The notes under the pieces were generated by a model, which made no database searches, had not been told where the DNA came from, and saw nothing but the letters and a program-made list of their open reading frames with translations. Below, piece by piece: positions 9,952-19,181 of a stretch of 64,000 nt of DNA. Position 1 is the first letter of the stretch; each line of letters begins with the position of its first letter. A program made the translations under genes and the position numbers. The stretch comes from Bacteroidota bacterium (GTDB taxonomy: Bacteria > Bacteroidota > Bacteroidia > Cytophagales > Cyclobacteriaceae): assembly GCA_018267275.1 (NCBI GenBank), contig JAFDYV010000006.1:175919-239918 (forward strand). Reading direction: 5' to 3'.

Positions 9952-11544
9952 ATGAGAAAGATATTCATCCTCGCCAGTATTATTATTACCGCACTAATTC
10001 TCCTTTGGTCATATTTTTGGATCAACGCGTTGTTTGCGTTTTTGTTGATAGGGCCCATCATCTACATGGGCGTGGTAGATATGGTGCAGACGAAACAGTC
10101 TATTAGGCGCAATTTTCCAATAGCGGGGCGGTTGCGCTATGTATTTGAAGACTTGCGCCCCAAGATTCAACAATATTTTGTTGAAAGTGATACCGATGGT
10201 GCGCCCATTAATCGCAACGAGCGATCGGTGATTTACCAAAGAGCCAAAAAGCAAATTGATACCGTACCTTTTGGAACACAATTAGATGTGTACGCAGAAG
10301 GCTACGAATGGATTACACACTCGATCGCTCCAAAAGACTTTCACAAGATGAATCACAGTCCGCGGGTGAAGTTTGGGGGCAGGGAATGTAAACAACCCTA
10401 CGACATGAGCGTGCTGAACGTATCTGCGATGAGCTTTGGCTCACTGAGTAAGAATGCCATTTTGGCTTTGAATGCCGGTGCCAAAATCGGGGGGTTCGCA
10501 CACAACACAGGAGAAGGTGGCTTGAGCCCTTACCACTTAGAGCCTGGCGGTGACGTGATTTGGCAAATCGGCACCGGTTACTTTGGTGCCCGCACCGAAG
10601 ACGGAAATTTTTCTGACGCTGCCTTTCAGAAAAATGCTACCCGACCGAATGTGAAGATGATTGAGATCAAGCTCTCGCAAGGAGCGAAGCCTGGTCACGG
10701 TGGCATTTTGCCAGCTGCAAAAAACACTGCAGAAATCGCTGCCATCCGATTGGTAAAGGCAGGCACCACTGTTTTTTCACCACCATTCCACAGCGCTTTC
10801 TCTACCCCAAAAGAGTTGATTCTGTTTGTGAAAAAACTTAGGGAGCTTTCCGGAGGTAAACCTGTAGGCTTTAAGCTTTGTGTAGGAAGAAAAAGTGAAT
10901 TTCTGTCCATTTGTAAAGCAATGGTACAACTAAACACCTATCCGGATTTCATCACGGTGGATGGAGGCGAAGGCGGCACAGGCGCTGCCCCGCCGGAGTT
11001 TACCAACTTTGTTGGAATGCCGTTGTTGGACGCACTCGCTTTTGTTGACAATGCCCTGCGTGGCTTTGGCATCCGCAACGAAATGAAATTGATTGCATCC
11101 GGAAAAATCTTAACGGGCTTCCACATGGTGCGCGCCATGGCACTAGGTGCAGATACATGCAATTGTGCACGCGCGATGATGATGGCCTTGGGGTGTATAC
11201 AAGCACTCGAGTGTAATAAAAATACCTGTCCTACTGGCGTAGCCACACAAGACCCTTACTTTATGAAGGGGTTAGTGGTCGAAGACAAAAAAGTGCGCGT
11301 TGCAAACTACCACAAAAATACGGTGGAAAGTTTTGTTGAGTTGATAGGTGCTGCCGGAATTGACCATCCAGACAAGATCAATCGCACCCATGTTTATCGG
11401 AGGGTATTTATGAACATGGTAAAAACCTACGAAGAAATCTACCCAACTATTCCCGAAGGCTGCCTATTGGAGGGTGGCGATGTGCCTTTTGACTATGAAG
11501 ATTACATGAAGAAGGCCGGTGTGGAGAGTTTTGAAGTGGAATAA
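9952..11544 (+). CDS. FMN-binding glutamate synthase family protein
   Basis: 530 residues. The N-terminus has two hydrophobic segments (residues ~1-40), so the protein is probably membrane-attached. The rest is the FMN/glutamate-synthase central TIM-barrel: NTGEGGLSPYHL, KPGHGGILPAAK, DGGEGGTGAAPPEF and a Cys cluster (CNCARAMMMALGC, CNKNTCPTGVATQDP) that would bind a 3Fe-4S centre as in GltB. It lacks the N-terminal amidotransferase and C-terminal GXGXG domains of full GltB. It therefore matches the stand-alone GltB2-like proteins (such as YerD of Bacillus) whose substrate is not settled. A TATCTTTG box at 9924-9931 is a possible -7 element. Confidence 0.85.
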   Translation: MRKIFILASIIITALILLWSYFWINALFAFLLIGPIIYMGVVDMVQTKQSIRRNFPIAGRLRYVFEDLRPKIQQYFVESDTDGAPINRNERSVIYQRAKKQIDTVPFGTQLDVYAEGYEWITHSIAPKDFHKMNHSPRVKFGGRECKQPYDMSVLNVSAMSFGSLSKNAILALNAGAKIGGFAHNTGEGGLSPYHLEPGGDVIWQIGTGYFGARTEDGNFSDAAFQKNATRPNVKMIEIKLSQGAKPGHGGILPAAKNTAEIAAIRLVKAGTTVFSPPFHSAFSTPKELILFVKKLRELSGGKPVGFKLCVGRKSEFLSICKAMVQLNTYPDFITVDGGEGGTGAAPPEFTNFVGMPLLDALAFVDNALRGFGIRNEMKLIASGKILTGFHMVRAMALGADTCNCARAMMMALGCIQALECNKNTCPTGVATQDPYFMKGLVVEDKKVRVANYHKNTVESFVELIGAAGIDHPDKINRTHVYRRVFMNMVKTYEEIYPTIPEGCLLEGGDVPFDYEDYMKKAGVESFEVE

Positions 11545-11661
11545 AAATTTCAGATTCTTTTCAACTGTTCGTCAAAAGGTTAATTGTCCACTTGTCGTCC
11601 CACGGAAATTTCCAATAACACATCTTTTGTTTAACTTTCGATTTCAAAAAAAGAATAAAGG

Positions 11662-14355
11662 TTGAAAAAAATCATTCTTGGCTCGGTACTTTGTATAGTA
11701 ACTTTCGGGCTATTTTCTCAAAGTGTCTTGGATAAGAAACCGACCGTTCAACAGGGACAGAGTTTTACGTCACTGCTCGAGCAGGTGGAGCAAACAAGCA
11801 ACGTTCACTTTTTCTTTTTGCCGGAATGGTTCAACGCGATCAAGATCGAAAAAAACTATGAACAAGAGTCTTTACGATTGATATTAAACGACCTGTTCGT
11901 TGGCACTGATTTCACTTACATTGAATTTAACGAAAATACCATCGTTTTCATTAGAGATCCTAGACAAGCAATAGAGCGCACACAACTGTTGACTGAGGCA
12001 GTCAATGAAAGAAAAAAAATTGAGACGCTAACCTTTGGTCAATCTACGGCCCGTCAAAAAAGTGTAACGCTGTCTGGCTTTGTCAAGGGAAACAAAAACG
12101 ATGAAATGTTAGTGGGCGCCAACGTATTTATTTCTGATTTGAAGAAAGGCACAACAACAGATGGTAACGGAAATTTTACTATTGTGATGCCAAGTGGAGA
12201 ACACATCATAAACATAAGCTACTTGAATCACGATGAAAAAGTTGTACTGGTCAATATTTATGAAGACGCCAAACTGCAAGTTATTTTAGAGGAAATACCC
12301 ATGCTGTTGGAGGAAGTGGTGGTGCAAGACAAGGCCGCCCGCGAAGCCATTACCAGCAACATTGGCCAAGTGCAACTAAGTATCAAAGATGTAAAGCGAG
12401 CACCCAGCATTTTAGGCGAAACCGATTTGATTCGTCAAATTCAAATATTGCCCGGAGTTACAACCGCTGGTGAAGCGGCCTCTGGCTACAACGTGCGTGG
12501 CGGTAGTGCCGATCAAAACTTGATCCTATACGATGGCATGCCAATTTTCAATAGCTCGCATGTTTTCGGTTTTTTCTCAGCATTTAACTCAGAGGCGGTG
12601 CGTGACGTAACTTTTTATCGCGGTGGCATTCCTGCCGAATTTGGCGGAAGGGTATCCTCGGTGCTTGACATTAGATCACGTGAAGGAAACCAAGAAAAAT
12701 GGTCGGGAGGCGCGGGCATCGGGGCGTTAACAAGTAACCTCCACATTGGTGGACCACTATGGAAAAATCGAACCACAATTGCTGCATCTGTTCGTACAAC
12801 TTATAGCGACTGGCTCATCAACTCCATTCGGACCAATTTTATCAACCTTACCAACAGTACTGTAACGTTTTATGATGCATCTTTTAAGCTAGCACACAAG
12901 TTCAGCGAAAAAACAAAACTCTCAATTTCCACTTATGTCAGCCAAGATAGGTTTCGATTGCAAGGCGACTCAACATATCAATGGAACAACTTGATGAGTA
13001 GTATGCAACTTGATCACATTTTTTCAAGTAAACTGACAGGCACGTTTCATGTTGGATACGGTTCCTATACCTATGACGTTGAAAACAGAAACCCTGCCAA
13101 CGGCTTTAATCTTTCCTATCAAATCCGATACCCCAGTATGCGCCTGGACTTTCGATATACGCAGGGCAAACACAAATTTTCTGCAGGCCTTCAGTCGATG
13201 TATTATGGTTTTAACCCGGGTCGTTTGGCCCCCAATTCATCTCAATCGGTGGTTGTACCAATTCAAATCGAAAATCAACAATCGCTGGAGTCTGCCGCTT
13301 ACCTATCCGACCAAATTAACTTTTCTGAGAAGCTATTTATGGAGGTGGGCCTGAGAGTGAGCCTTTTCAATGCGATCGGGCCTGGCAACGTAAATATGTA
13401 TGAAAACGGGAAGCCGATCTCCCTTGGAACATTTCAAGGCACCAAAACTTTTGCGGCTGGTGAAGTTATTCAATCATATAATGGTATGGAGCCACGCGCG
13501 TCTGTTCGATATTCTCTTTCGCCCACCTCATCTTTAAAATTAGGATACAACAGAATTTATCAATACTTGCACTTAGTAACCAATACAACCGCTATTACCC
13601 CCGTTGATATCTGGCAACCAAGTGGCATGTATTTTAAGCCACAAATAGCAGACCAGGTTTCTTTTGGCTACTTCCGCACAACCAAAAGCAAGATGTATGA
13701 CATGTTCATAGAAGTATACAACAAAGACATCTCCAACATACTAGACTTTAAAGATGGTGCAAAGTTGATTTTGAATAATCAAATTGAAACTGACTTGTTA
13801 CAAGGCAAGGGCCGAGCTTATGGCGTTGAAGCCCAGCTGGCGAAATCTCAAGGCAACTTTACAGGATCAATTAGTTACACATATTCTAGATCGTTGCGAA
13901 CGGTGCGCGGTGCCACCGATGCTGAATCCATCAATAACGGCAATGAGTTCCCTTCTAACTTTGATCAACCTCTTAACCTCAATATTAGTTGGAAGTACGC
14001 GATTTCAAGACGCATATTTTTTACCGGTGGGTTTAGTTACCGCACTGGACGCCCAATTACCGTCCCCATTGGTGGTTTTACAATTGATAATATCGCGGTG
14101 TCAAATTTCTCTGGCCGAAATGAATATCGAATACCTGATTATCATCGCTTAGATTTCGCATTGGTGATAGAGGGTAACCACAAGAGGAAAAAGTTCTTTG
14201 ACGGAACATGGACCTTCTCGGTATATAATGTATACGGAAGAAAAAATCCATTCACAATTTTCTTTAGAGAGGCTGTAAACGGGACATTGATTCCTTACCA
14301 GCTATCAATTATTGGCACTGCGTTACCATCTATCTCCTACAGCATCAAATTCTAA
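11662..14355 (+). CDS. TonB-dependent receptor (STN-like and carboxypeptidase-regulatory domains)
   Basis: 897 residues with a TTG start directly after an AAAGG-like purine tract. A signal peptide (residues 1-20) precedes an STN-like region (FTSLLEQVEQTSNVHFFFLP, residues ~35-110), as found in receptors that signal or are controlled through secretin/TonB N-domains. Next is a carboxypeptidase-regulatory-like domain (LSGFVKGNKNDEMLVGANVF, ~135-210). The plug follows (ILPGVTTAGEAASGYNVRGG and DGMPIFNSSHVFGF), then a barrel ending SYSIKF. The stop is one base from the ATG of the DUF4249 lipoprotein, and a macroglobulin-like gene follows. This receptor plus DUF4249 pairing recurs across Bacteroidota. 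Transported substrate unknown. Confidence 0.88.
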   Translation: MKKIILGSVLCIVTFGLFSQSVLDKKPTVQQGQSFTSLLEQVEQTSNVHFFFLPEWFNAIKIEKNYEQESLRLILNDLFVGTDFTYIEFNENTIVFIRDPRQAIERTQLLTEAVNERKKIETLTFGQSTARQKSVTLSGFVKGNKNDEMLVGANVFISDLKKGTTTDGNGNFTIVMPSGEHIINISYLNHDEKVVLVNIYEDAKLQVILEEIPMLLEEVVVQDKAAREAITSNIGQVQLSIKDVKRAPSILGETDLIRQIQILPGVTTAGEAASGYNVRGGSADQNLILYDGMPIFNSSHVFGFFSAFNSEAVRDVTFYRGGIPAEFGGRVSSVLDIRSREGNQEKWSGGAGIGALTSNLHIGGPLWKNRTTIAASVRTTYSDWLINSIRTNFINLTNSTVTFYDASFKLAHKFSEKTKLSISTYVSQDRFRLQGDSTYQWNNLMSSMQLDHIFSSKLTGTFHVGYGSYTYDVENRNPANGFNLSYQIRYPSMRLDFRYTQGKHKFSAGLQSMYYGFNPGRLAPNSSQSVVVPIQIENQQSLESAAYLSDQINFSEKLFMEVGLRVSLFNAIGPGNVNMYENGKPISLGTFQGTKTFAAGEVIQSYNGMEPRASVRYSLSPTSSLKLGYNRIYQYLHLVTNTTAITPVDIWQPSGMYFKPQIADQVSFGYFRTTKSKMYDMFIEVYNKDISNILDFKDGAKLILNNQIETDLLQGKGRAYGVEAQLAKSQGNFTGSISYTYSRSLRTVRGATDAESINNGNEFPSNFDQPLNLNISWKYAISRRIFFTGGFSYRTGRPITVPIGGFTIDNIAVSNFSGRNEYRIPDYHRLDFALVIEGNHKRKKFFDGTWTFSVYNVYGRKNPFTIFFREAVNGTLIPYQLSIIGTALPSISYSIKF

Positions 14356-14356
14356 C

Positions 14357-15448
14357 ATGAAAGGCCTTACTATTTTTGTTTCTGTTCTCATATTCGCAAA
14401 CTCTTGTGTTGAACGGGCAGATTTCGATCCAAAAAAATCTGATGCACAGTTGGTAGTGGAAGGTCTAATTACTGATGAACCCGGTCCTTACACTGTTAAA
14501 CTGACTCGCTCAAGAAAACCATTGGATTTCTCCGGCACAATCCCAGTCTCAGCGATAAGAGTTACTATTTCAGATGACAACGGTACTTCTGAAGTACTAA
14601 CCGAAGTGTTACCGGGAACCTACCAAACATCTGCAAACGGTATTCGAGGAATCGTTGGCCGATCATACACTTTGAAGGTGGAAACGCGCGATGGAAAAAT
14701 CTATGAGTCAATCCCAGATAAATTGTCAAAAAACGGAGGTATCGATAATCTGTATACCACGTTTATTTCAAGTCGGCAGGACAACGGGTCTTTGAAATAC
14801 AGTTTTAGTGCATATGTTGACGCGACTGCACCCCGTGACACCTATTTCCGGTGGAAGTTCAATGCCTATTACCGCGTACTGACATTTCCAGAGCTACGAA
14901 CTGTGCAAGCCGGGGAAGGCAGAATTCCAGCACCGCAGCCTTGCAGCGGATTCATATTTTCTGCAGGTCAGTTGATTCAGGTAGGTCCGTGCACATGTTG
15001 TAGTTGTTGGCCCAAATTTGTTGACACCAGCCCACTTATTAGTACCTCTCAGGTGCCTGCAAATGGGAAGTACATCGGTATTAATGTCGGCAGTATTCCG
15101 CTCGACTATTGGGCATTTTTTGATAAGACCATGGTGGAGGTAAAACAGTTAACCATCTCGCAAACAGCAAGTAATTTCTGGAAGACAGTTGAAGATCAGA
15201 AAAAGGGAGGAACAAGTCTGTTCCAACCTGCTATAGGCCAGGCAATTTCAAATGTCTTTCATAAGAATGGCAATGATCAGGTACTGGGGTTGTTCTACGC
15301 AGCCGGAGTATCCGTCAAACAAATTTTTATCGATAAATCAAACATCCCTCAAGATGTGCCCAACCCAGTTGCTCCTCCACCAATAAACGAGTCATGCATA
15401 CTCTCATTTACGAATTCTAGCAATGAACCTCCGGTTGGTTGGAGATAA
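14357..15448 (+). CDS. DUF4249 domain-containing lipoprotein
   Basis: About 363 residues from the ATG at 14357, one base after the receptor stop. The upstream in-frame start at 14312 lies inside the receptor gene and is unlikely. The signal peptide ends at ANSC, giving a lipid-anchored Cys near residue 17. The DUF4249 hallmarks are present: DAQLVVEGLITDEPGPYTVK near the N-terminus and a Cys-rich motif (CTCCSCWP) in the middle. DUF4249 proteins are encoded beside SusC-like or CarboxypepD-type receptors and probably act as the receptor's surface lipoprotein partner, in a SusD-like role. Direct function has not been shown, to my knowledge. Confidence 0.88.
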   Translation: MKGLTIFVSVLIFANSCVERADFDPKKSDAQLVVEGLITDEPGPYTVKLTRSRKPLDFSGTIPVSAIRVTISDDNGTSEVLTEVLPGTYQTSANGIRGIVGRSYTLKVETRDGKIYESIPDKLSKNGGIDNLYTTFISSRQDNGSLKYSFSAYVDATAPRDTYFRWKFNAYYRVLTFPELRTVQAGEGRIPAPQPCSGFIFSAGQLIQVGPCTCCSCWPKFVDTSPLISTSQVPANGKYIGINVGSIPLDYWAFFDKTMVEVKQLTISQTASNFWKTVEDQKKGGTSLFQPAIGQAISNVFHKNGNDQVLGLFYAAGVSVKQIFIDKSNIPQDVPNPVAPPPINESCILSFTNSSNEPPVGWR

Positions 15449-15458
15449 AACACAGCAC

Positions 15459-17753
15459 ATGAAAAAAATCTTAGCACTACTTATTGTTTCCGTCCTTTTT
15501 TCATTCAATTTCGAAAACGATTTTATTTCAAGATTGTCTATTCGGATTGAGCAATTCGCAAAACTTAATCCACAAGAAAATTTATGCTTGTTCACAAATC
15601 AAGAAAAATTTTCTACCAACGATACCATATTTTTTAGTGCTTATTACTATCAGTCAGACCTACGTCCAATTAATTCAAAGCGAGTTTTTTCAGTTGCGTT
15701 ATTCTCTTCCTCAGGCAGGGCAATTAATAAAATTAACTTTTCAATCGTAAACGGCCACGCCTACAACCAAATTCCCATTCCGCCAGACTGCACGGCAGAT
15801 GTATTAACAATCGAAGCCTTTGATCCTCACAGCGGAGAGAAATTCTTTTCAAAACCCATTACTGTTGTTGCGAGAAAGAAAATTGAAGCGAGCCTAACTG
15901 AATATCCAACTCAATATGCATTTGAGGGTGGAAACTTTGTATTGAATGCGAACAATCGTTTAGTGGTAAAAACGGCTCCAGATGAAACTATAAGTTTAAA
16001 CGTTTTAGGGAGGGTTATTGCCACAACGCATAGTGACAGCTTTGGAATTGCCTCATTTGATGTCATCCCGAAAAAAGGCGAAGAATATTCAGTTGAGGTG
16101 AAAGGCTCAAGCATTTCACTGCCAACGCCCGTGGAACAAGCTTGTGCCTTGCGTTTGACGGATGCTGGCGAACAAAAACGAATCGAGATAGATTTTTCCG
16201 ATAATGTTAGGGATGAAAAGGGCATCTTCTTACTACTTGTAAACAATCAAAAGATTATTGCGAGCAGCGCGGTTGCTCCGGCAAAGACTGGCACTTTTAT
16301 CTATACGATCGACACACGCGAGCTGCCTAATGGTGTTACAGAAGCTGTGATTATTACCGAGACCGCAGTTTTAGCCAAAAGGAGCTTTTTTTATTTTCAA
16401 CCAAAAGCCATTGTAAATCTTCAACTAGATAGTTTTTCAACCCAACGGAACCAGGTGCGGGCAAATATTTTAATAAAGGACAATGCGGGTAATCCTATGC
16501 AGGGGAATTTTACCGTTTCAGTCAGTCCTTTAAGTGCAAGCGAAAACTTACTCGCCCTAAGGATTGAGGAGAACTATTACTTGAACACAACCTTAGCTAG
16601 ATTTCCCGCACCATACCCTAACGAAAACAGTAGTAGAAGTAAACTGATCAACGAAATATTGATTTTCAGCCCACCCAAAGGTTTACCCTGGAATGAATTA
16701 TTGAAAAATAACATCATGCAAAAATCGACTTCCAACAAGTTGATACTGAAAGCGAGGCTCAATATTGAAAGAGCTAGCGTTAAGGTGGCCGATTCCACGC
16801 TTTTGAATTGCTTCCTCCAAAATTCGATGATAGGCTATGAAGCAAGCCTAAAAAACGACTTAACACTTGAAGTTCCTTTTCTCTACGACTTCTATGGCCG
16901 AGAAGAAATCTTCTATTCGTTGGATGATAAATTGACACAATTAACCGGTTCTTACCGGCTAATCGTTGATACACTAGCCGTCACTCCACTTCGTACTTGG
17001 CGGGCAAAGGACATTGGTACAACCGATGAGTACGGAGAAACGGAATTTAAGGTTCGTTTGGTGGAAGAATCGTACGGGTTCTTTCAAAACAAAAACGAAA
17101 AGCAAACCACTGTCGCAAACCTAAATGAACGATTTGAAGATGAAGCAAACGGTGTTGACCTTAGTGTAAACGTTGATGATTACGTGGTCTTCCCAACAAT
17201 GCAAGATTTGGTGAAGGAAGTGATTCCCTTCTTAGAAGTGAGGAAGAGAAAAGAAACTCTCCATACACGTCTACTTATTAAACAAAAAACCCATTTTAAA
17301 AGACCGAAGTTTGGCCCATTGTTCGTCATTGACGGAGCGCTTACAAAAGATGAAACCTTGTTCTTAAACTTGAAGCCGGTAGAGGTTTTTCGTATAAAAA
17401 TCATCAATGATGCTAACCGGCTTACTCAATTTGGATCATTGGGTCAAAATGGAATTGTGTTGGTTGAAACAAAAAAGAAATCAACTGACAAAGTGAAGGA
17501 TAATAGTAAGACCATTTCTTTTTTGGGACTTAGCAGACCCGTTGATCAAAAACAACACAAGGTTAGTTCTAATCGGATACCCGATTTGCGCACCAATTTA
17601 TGTTGGTCGCCATTGACGGAAACCAACGCATTTGGGCAAGCTTCTGTTGATATACAAACGTCTGACCTAAAAGGTACTTTCATCATCACTGTCAGGGGAA
17701 AGACAAAGAATGGCAACCCCTTCGAAGCCTTTCAAAAGCTCGATGTTAAGTAA
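15459..17753 (+). CDS. Macroglobulin (MG2)-like surface protein with receptor-plug-like C-terminus
   Basis: About 764 residues from the ATG at 15459; an in-frame ATG at 15423 would overlap the DUF4249 gene by 26 nt. The N-terminal hydrophobic segment is a probable signal. Residues ~35-140 follow the MG2-like pattern in which a protein 'needs' a stabilised extended conformation (LCLFTNQEKFSTNDTIFFSA). The middle is beta-rich without known motifs. Near the C-terminus PLFVIDGAL and FGSLGQNGIVLVETKKKS imitate the end of a TonB plug (DG...NGVIxVxTKKG), though no barrel follows. Such MG2/plug hybrids occur beside receptors in Bacteroidota. As the third gene of the operon it probably works on the outer surface with the receptor and DUF4249 protein. 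The exact role is unknown. Confidence 0.65.
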   Translation: MKKILALLIVSVLFSFNFENDFISRLSIRIEQFAKLNPQENLCLFTNQEKFSTNDTIFFSAYYYQSDLRPINSKRVFSVALFSSSGRAINKINFSIVNGHAYNQIPIPPDCTADVLTIEAFDPHSGEKFFSKPITVVARKKIEASLTEYPTQYAFEGGNFVLNANNRLVVKTAPDETISLNVLGRVIATTHSDSFGIASFDVIPKKGEEYSVEVKGSSISLPTPVEQACALRLTDAGEQKRIEIDFSDNVRDEKGIFLLLVNNQKIIASSAVAPAKTGTFIYTIDTRELPNGVTEAVIITETAVLAKRSFFYFQPKAIVNLQLDSFSTQRNQVRANILIKDNAGNPMQGNFTVSVSPLSASENLLALRIEENYYLNTTLARFPAPYPNENSSRSKLINEILIFSPPKGLPWNELLKNNIMQKSTSNKLILKARLNIERASVKVADSTLLNCFLQNSMIGYEASLKNDLTLEVPFLYDFYGREEIFYSLDDKLTQLTGSYRLIVDTLAVTPLRTWRAKDIGTTDEYGETEFKVRLVEESYGFFQNKNEKQTTVANLNERFEDEANGVDLSVNVDDYVVFPTMQDLVKEVIPFLEVRKRKETLHTRLLIKQKTHFKRPKFGPLFVIDGALTKDETLFLNLKPVEVFRIKIINDANRLTQFGSLGQNGIVLVETKKKSTDKVKDNSKTISFLGLSRPVDQKQHKVSSNRIPDLRTNLCWSPLTETNAFGQASVDIQTSDLKGTFIITVRGKTKNGNPFEAFQKLDVK

Positions 17754-18156
17754 AAAATTTCAATTAGACTTCGATAGATGTACCAGAGAAATTTAATGAC
17801 TTTTCAAGTCCTGTTATACCCCATAAAAAAACCTCTCCATTGCGCCTCAAATATTTGTTTTCACTCAAGGATTGTTAATCAGCACGACACGCACTCCATT
17901 TCATCGGCCAGAAAATAAAACATGGGCATTAAAATCAAGACAACTTTTGACTATTCACTTTGAGATTAATAATCGACTTGAGGCTATGACGCGCAATCAA
18001 GTCGAACATTAATAAGGGAATCAACTATTGCTGGTGCACAAAGGGGAGGGGTGGCTTCTCGAATTCGTTCAATTTTCGAAGCAATTCATTGAAATAATTG
18101 CTGCTGTTTATCTAAGCTACATTTTTTGTCGGAATTTCATAGCATCCAAAAAAGCA
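17754..18156. other. Intergenic region between convergent genes
   Basis: About 400 nt between the convergent macroglobulin-like gene and the SusD-linked lipoprotein gene. It is AT-rich with no credible protein. A TTG-started frame of about 63 codons from 18028 overlaps the terminator hairpin and is dismissed. I see no RNA gene. Confidence 0.5.
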
Positions 18157-18186
18157 AAAGAGGCTGCCATAACTGGCAGCCTCTTT
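18157..18186 (-). terminator. Rho-independent terminator of the SusCD operon
   Basis: A 12-bp perfect stem (AAAGAGGCTGCC / GGCAGCCTCTTT) with loop ATAACT. On the minus strand it is followed by TTTGCTTTTTT, ending the SusC-SusD-lipoprotein transcript 18 nt after the last stop. Confidence 0.85.
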
Positions 18187-18204
18187 CGAAAAACTTTATC
18201 GCAA

Positions 18205-19173
18205 TTATTTTTTGACTAAACTATATCGAAAGGGATATTGTGCCGTACCCTCTTGATACGTCAAACTAATGCTCACTTCACCAGTACATTGATTATAGGT
18301 GCCTTTAGATCCTGCCAAGATGCTTCCGCCACCGCCAACAGTCTGTGCTGGGAAATTCACCGTTTGGGTACCGGGATTAGTGGAGGGGGAAAACACTATA
18401 TAAGCTGTGTACCCACTATCCCAAAAATTGATTGTATTGAATCTGTTGGGATCCGTTCCATCTTGTGAAAAACTTAGTGTGTAAGGCCCATAAACACCAT
18501 TTGAATAAATCTCATTAGCATCATAAGCACCAGCCCAACTACTTGCAACGTATGAGCAGTAGTCAGTTACAGCCCAACTTAGCTTTTGAGCGGGGTAAAA
18601 CTGATCACTAGCAAACAGACCAGCCGCAACAACATTAGCAGCTAATGCCTTTGACCCGTCTTTCAGATTCAAATCACTTTCAATACCGATGCCAAATTTG
18701 TAAACATCGAGTAACGTAGTGATCGTTGGTGCCGACATCGGGAAGGTGGTCGGTAATCCCAGTTTTGAGAGAACGTCTGACAACGACAGGGTAACCGTCA
18801 CATATGGATTTCTGTATTTTCCATCGTTTTTGAAATCCGAAAAAGGAACGTTTTTCACTAGTACCCGATCCGGAGTTGCAGTACGTGTTGCTTTTTTCAG
18901 CACGAAAACATCCACCGATTCGAGTGACTGATTGTTCTCAGCCAAATATTCCGCTTCGAATACAAAACTTGATGTCCCAGTTTCAATCTTCGGGAAAAAT
19001 TCAGCCCCTGGAATTCCCTTTACATAAATATTTTGCAACTGTGTACCACGCAAAGCCAATAATTTACCCTTTTGAATCTTTGAAACCTGCAAAGGATCCA
19101 AGGCCTCATCCTTGCACGAGTTTAGAAAAACTCCACTTGCAAAGAACAAACAAATAAATACGATTTTTTTCAT
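18205..19173 (-). CDS. Hypothetical lipoprotein of the SusCD operon
   Basis: 322 residues. The signal peptide ends at lipobox LNSC, and KDEALDPL follows. No named domain is recognised. The middle holds a beta-rich stretch (residues ~70-170), and the C-terminal half (from ~TDYCSYVASSWAGAYDANEI) resembles the BT1-like or 'surface glycan/peptide-binding' C-terminal modules seen in third genes of Sus operons, but I cannot name the family. The gene starts 8 nt after the SusD stop and ends 18 nt before the operon terminator. It is probably the accessory surface lipoprotein that binds the same substrate as SusC/SusD. Confidence 0.7.
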   Translation of the reverse strand: MKKIVFICLFFASGVFLNSCKDEALDPLQVSKIQKGKLLALRGTQLQNIYVKGIPGAEFFPKIETGTSSFVFEAEYLAENNQSLESVDVFVLKKATRTATPDRVLVKNVPFSDFKNDGKYRNPYVTVTLSLSDVLSKLGLPTTFPMSAPTITTLLDVYKFGIGIESDLNLKDGSKALAANVVAAGLFASDQFYPAQKLSWAVTDYCSYVASSWAGAYDANEIYSNGVYGPYTLSFSQDGTDPNRFNTINFWDSGYTAYIVFSPSTNPGTQTVNFPAQTVGGGGSILAGSKGTYNQCTGEVSISLTYQEGTAQYPFRYSLVKK

Positions 19174-19181
19174 GTTCTAAC

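Noticed and set aside
18028..18219. 63-codon plus-strand frame
   Set aside because: TTG start, runs through the terminator hairpin and into the 3' end of the opposite gene; no similarity to a known small protein.
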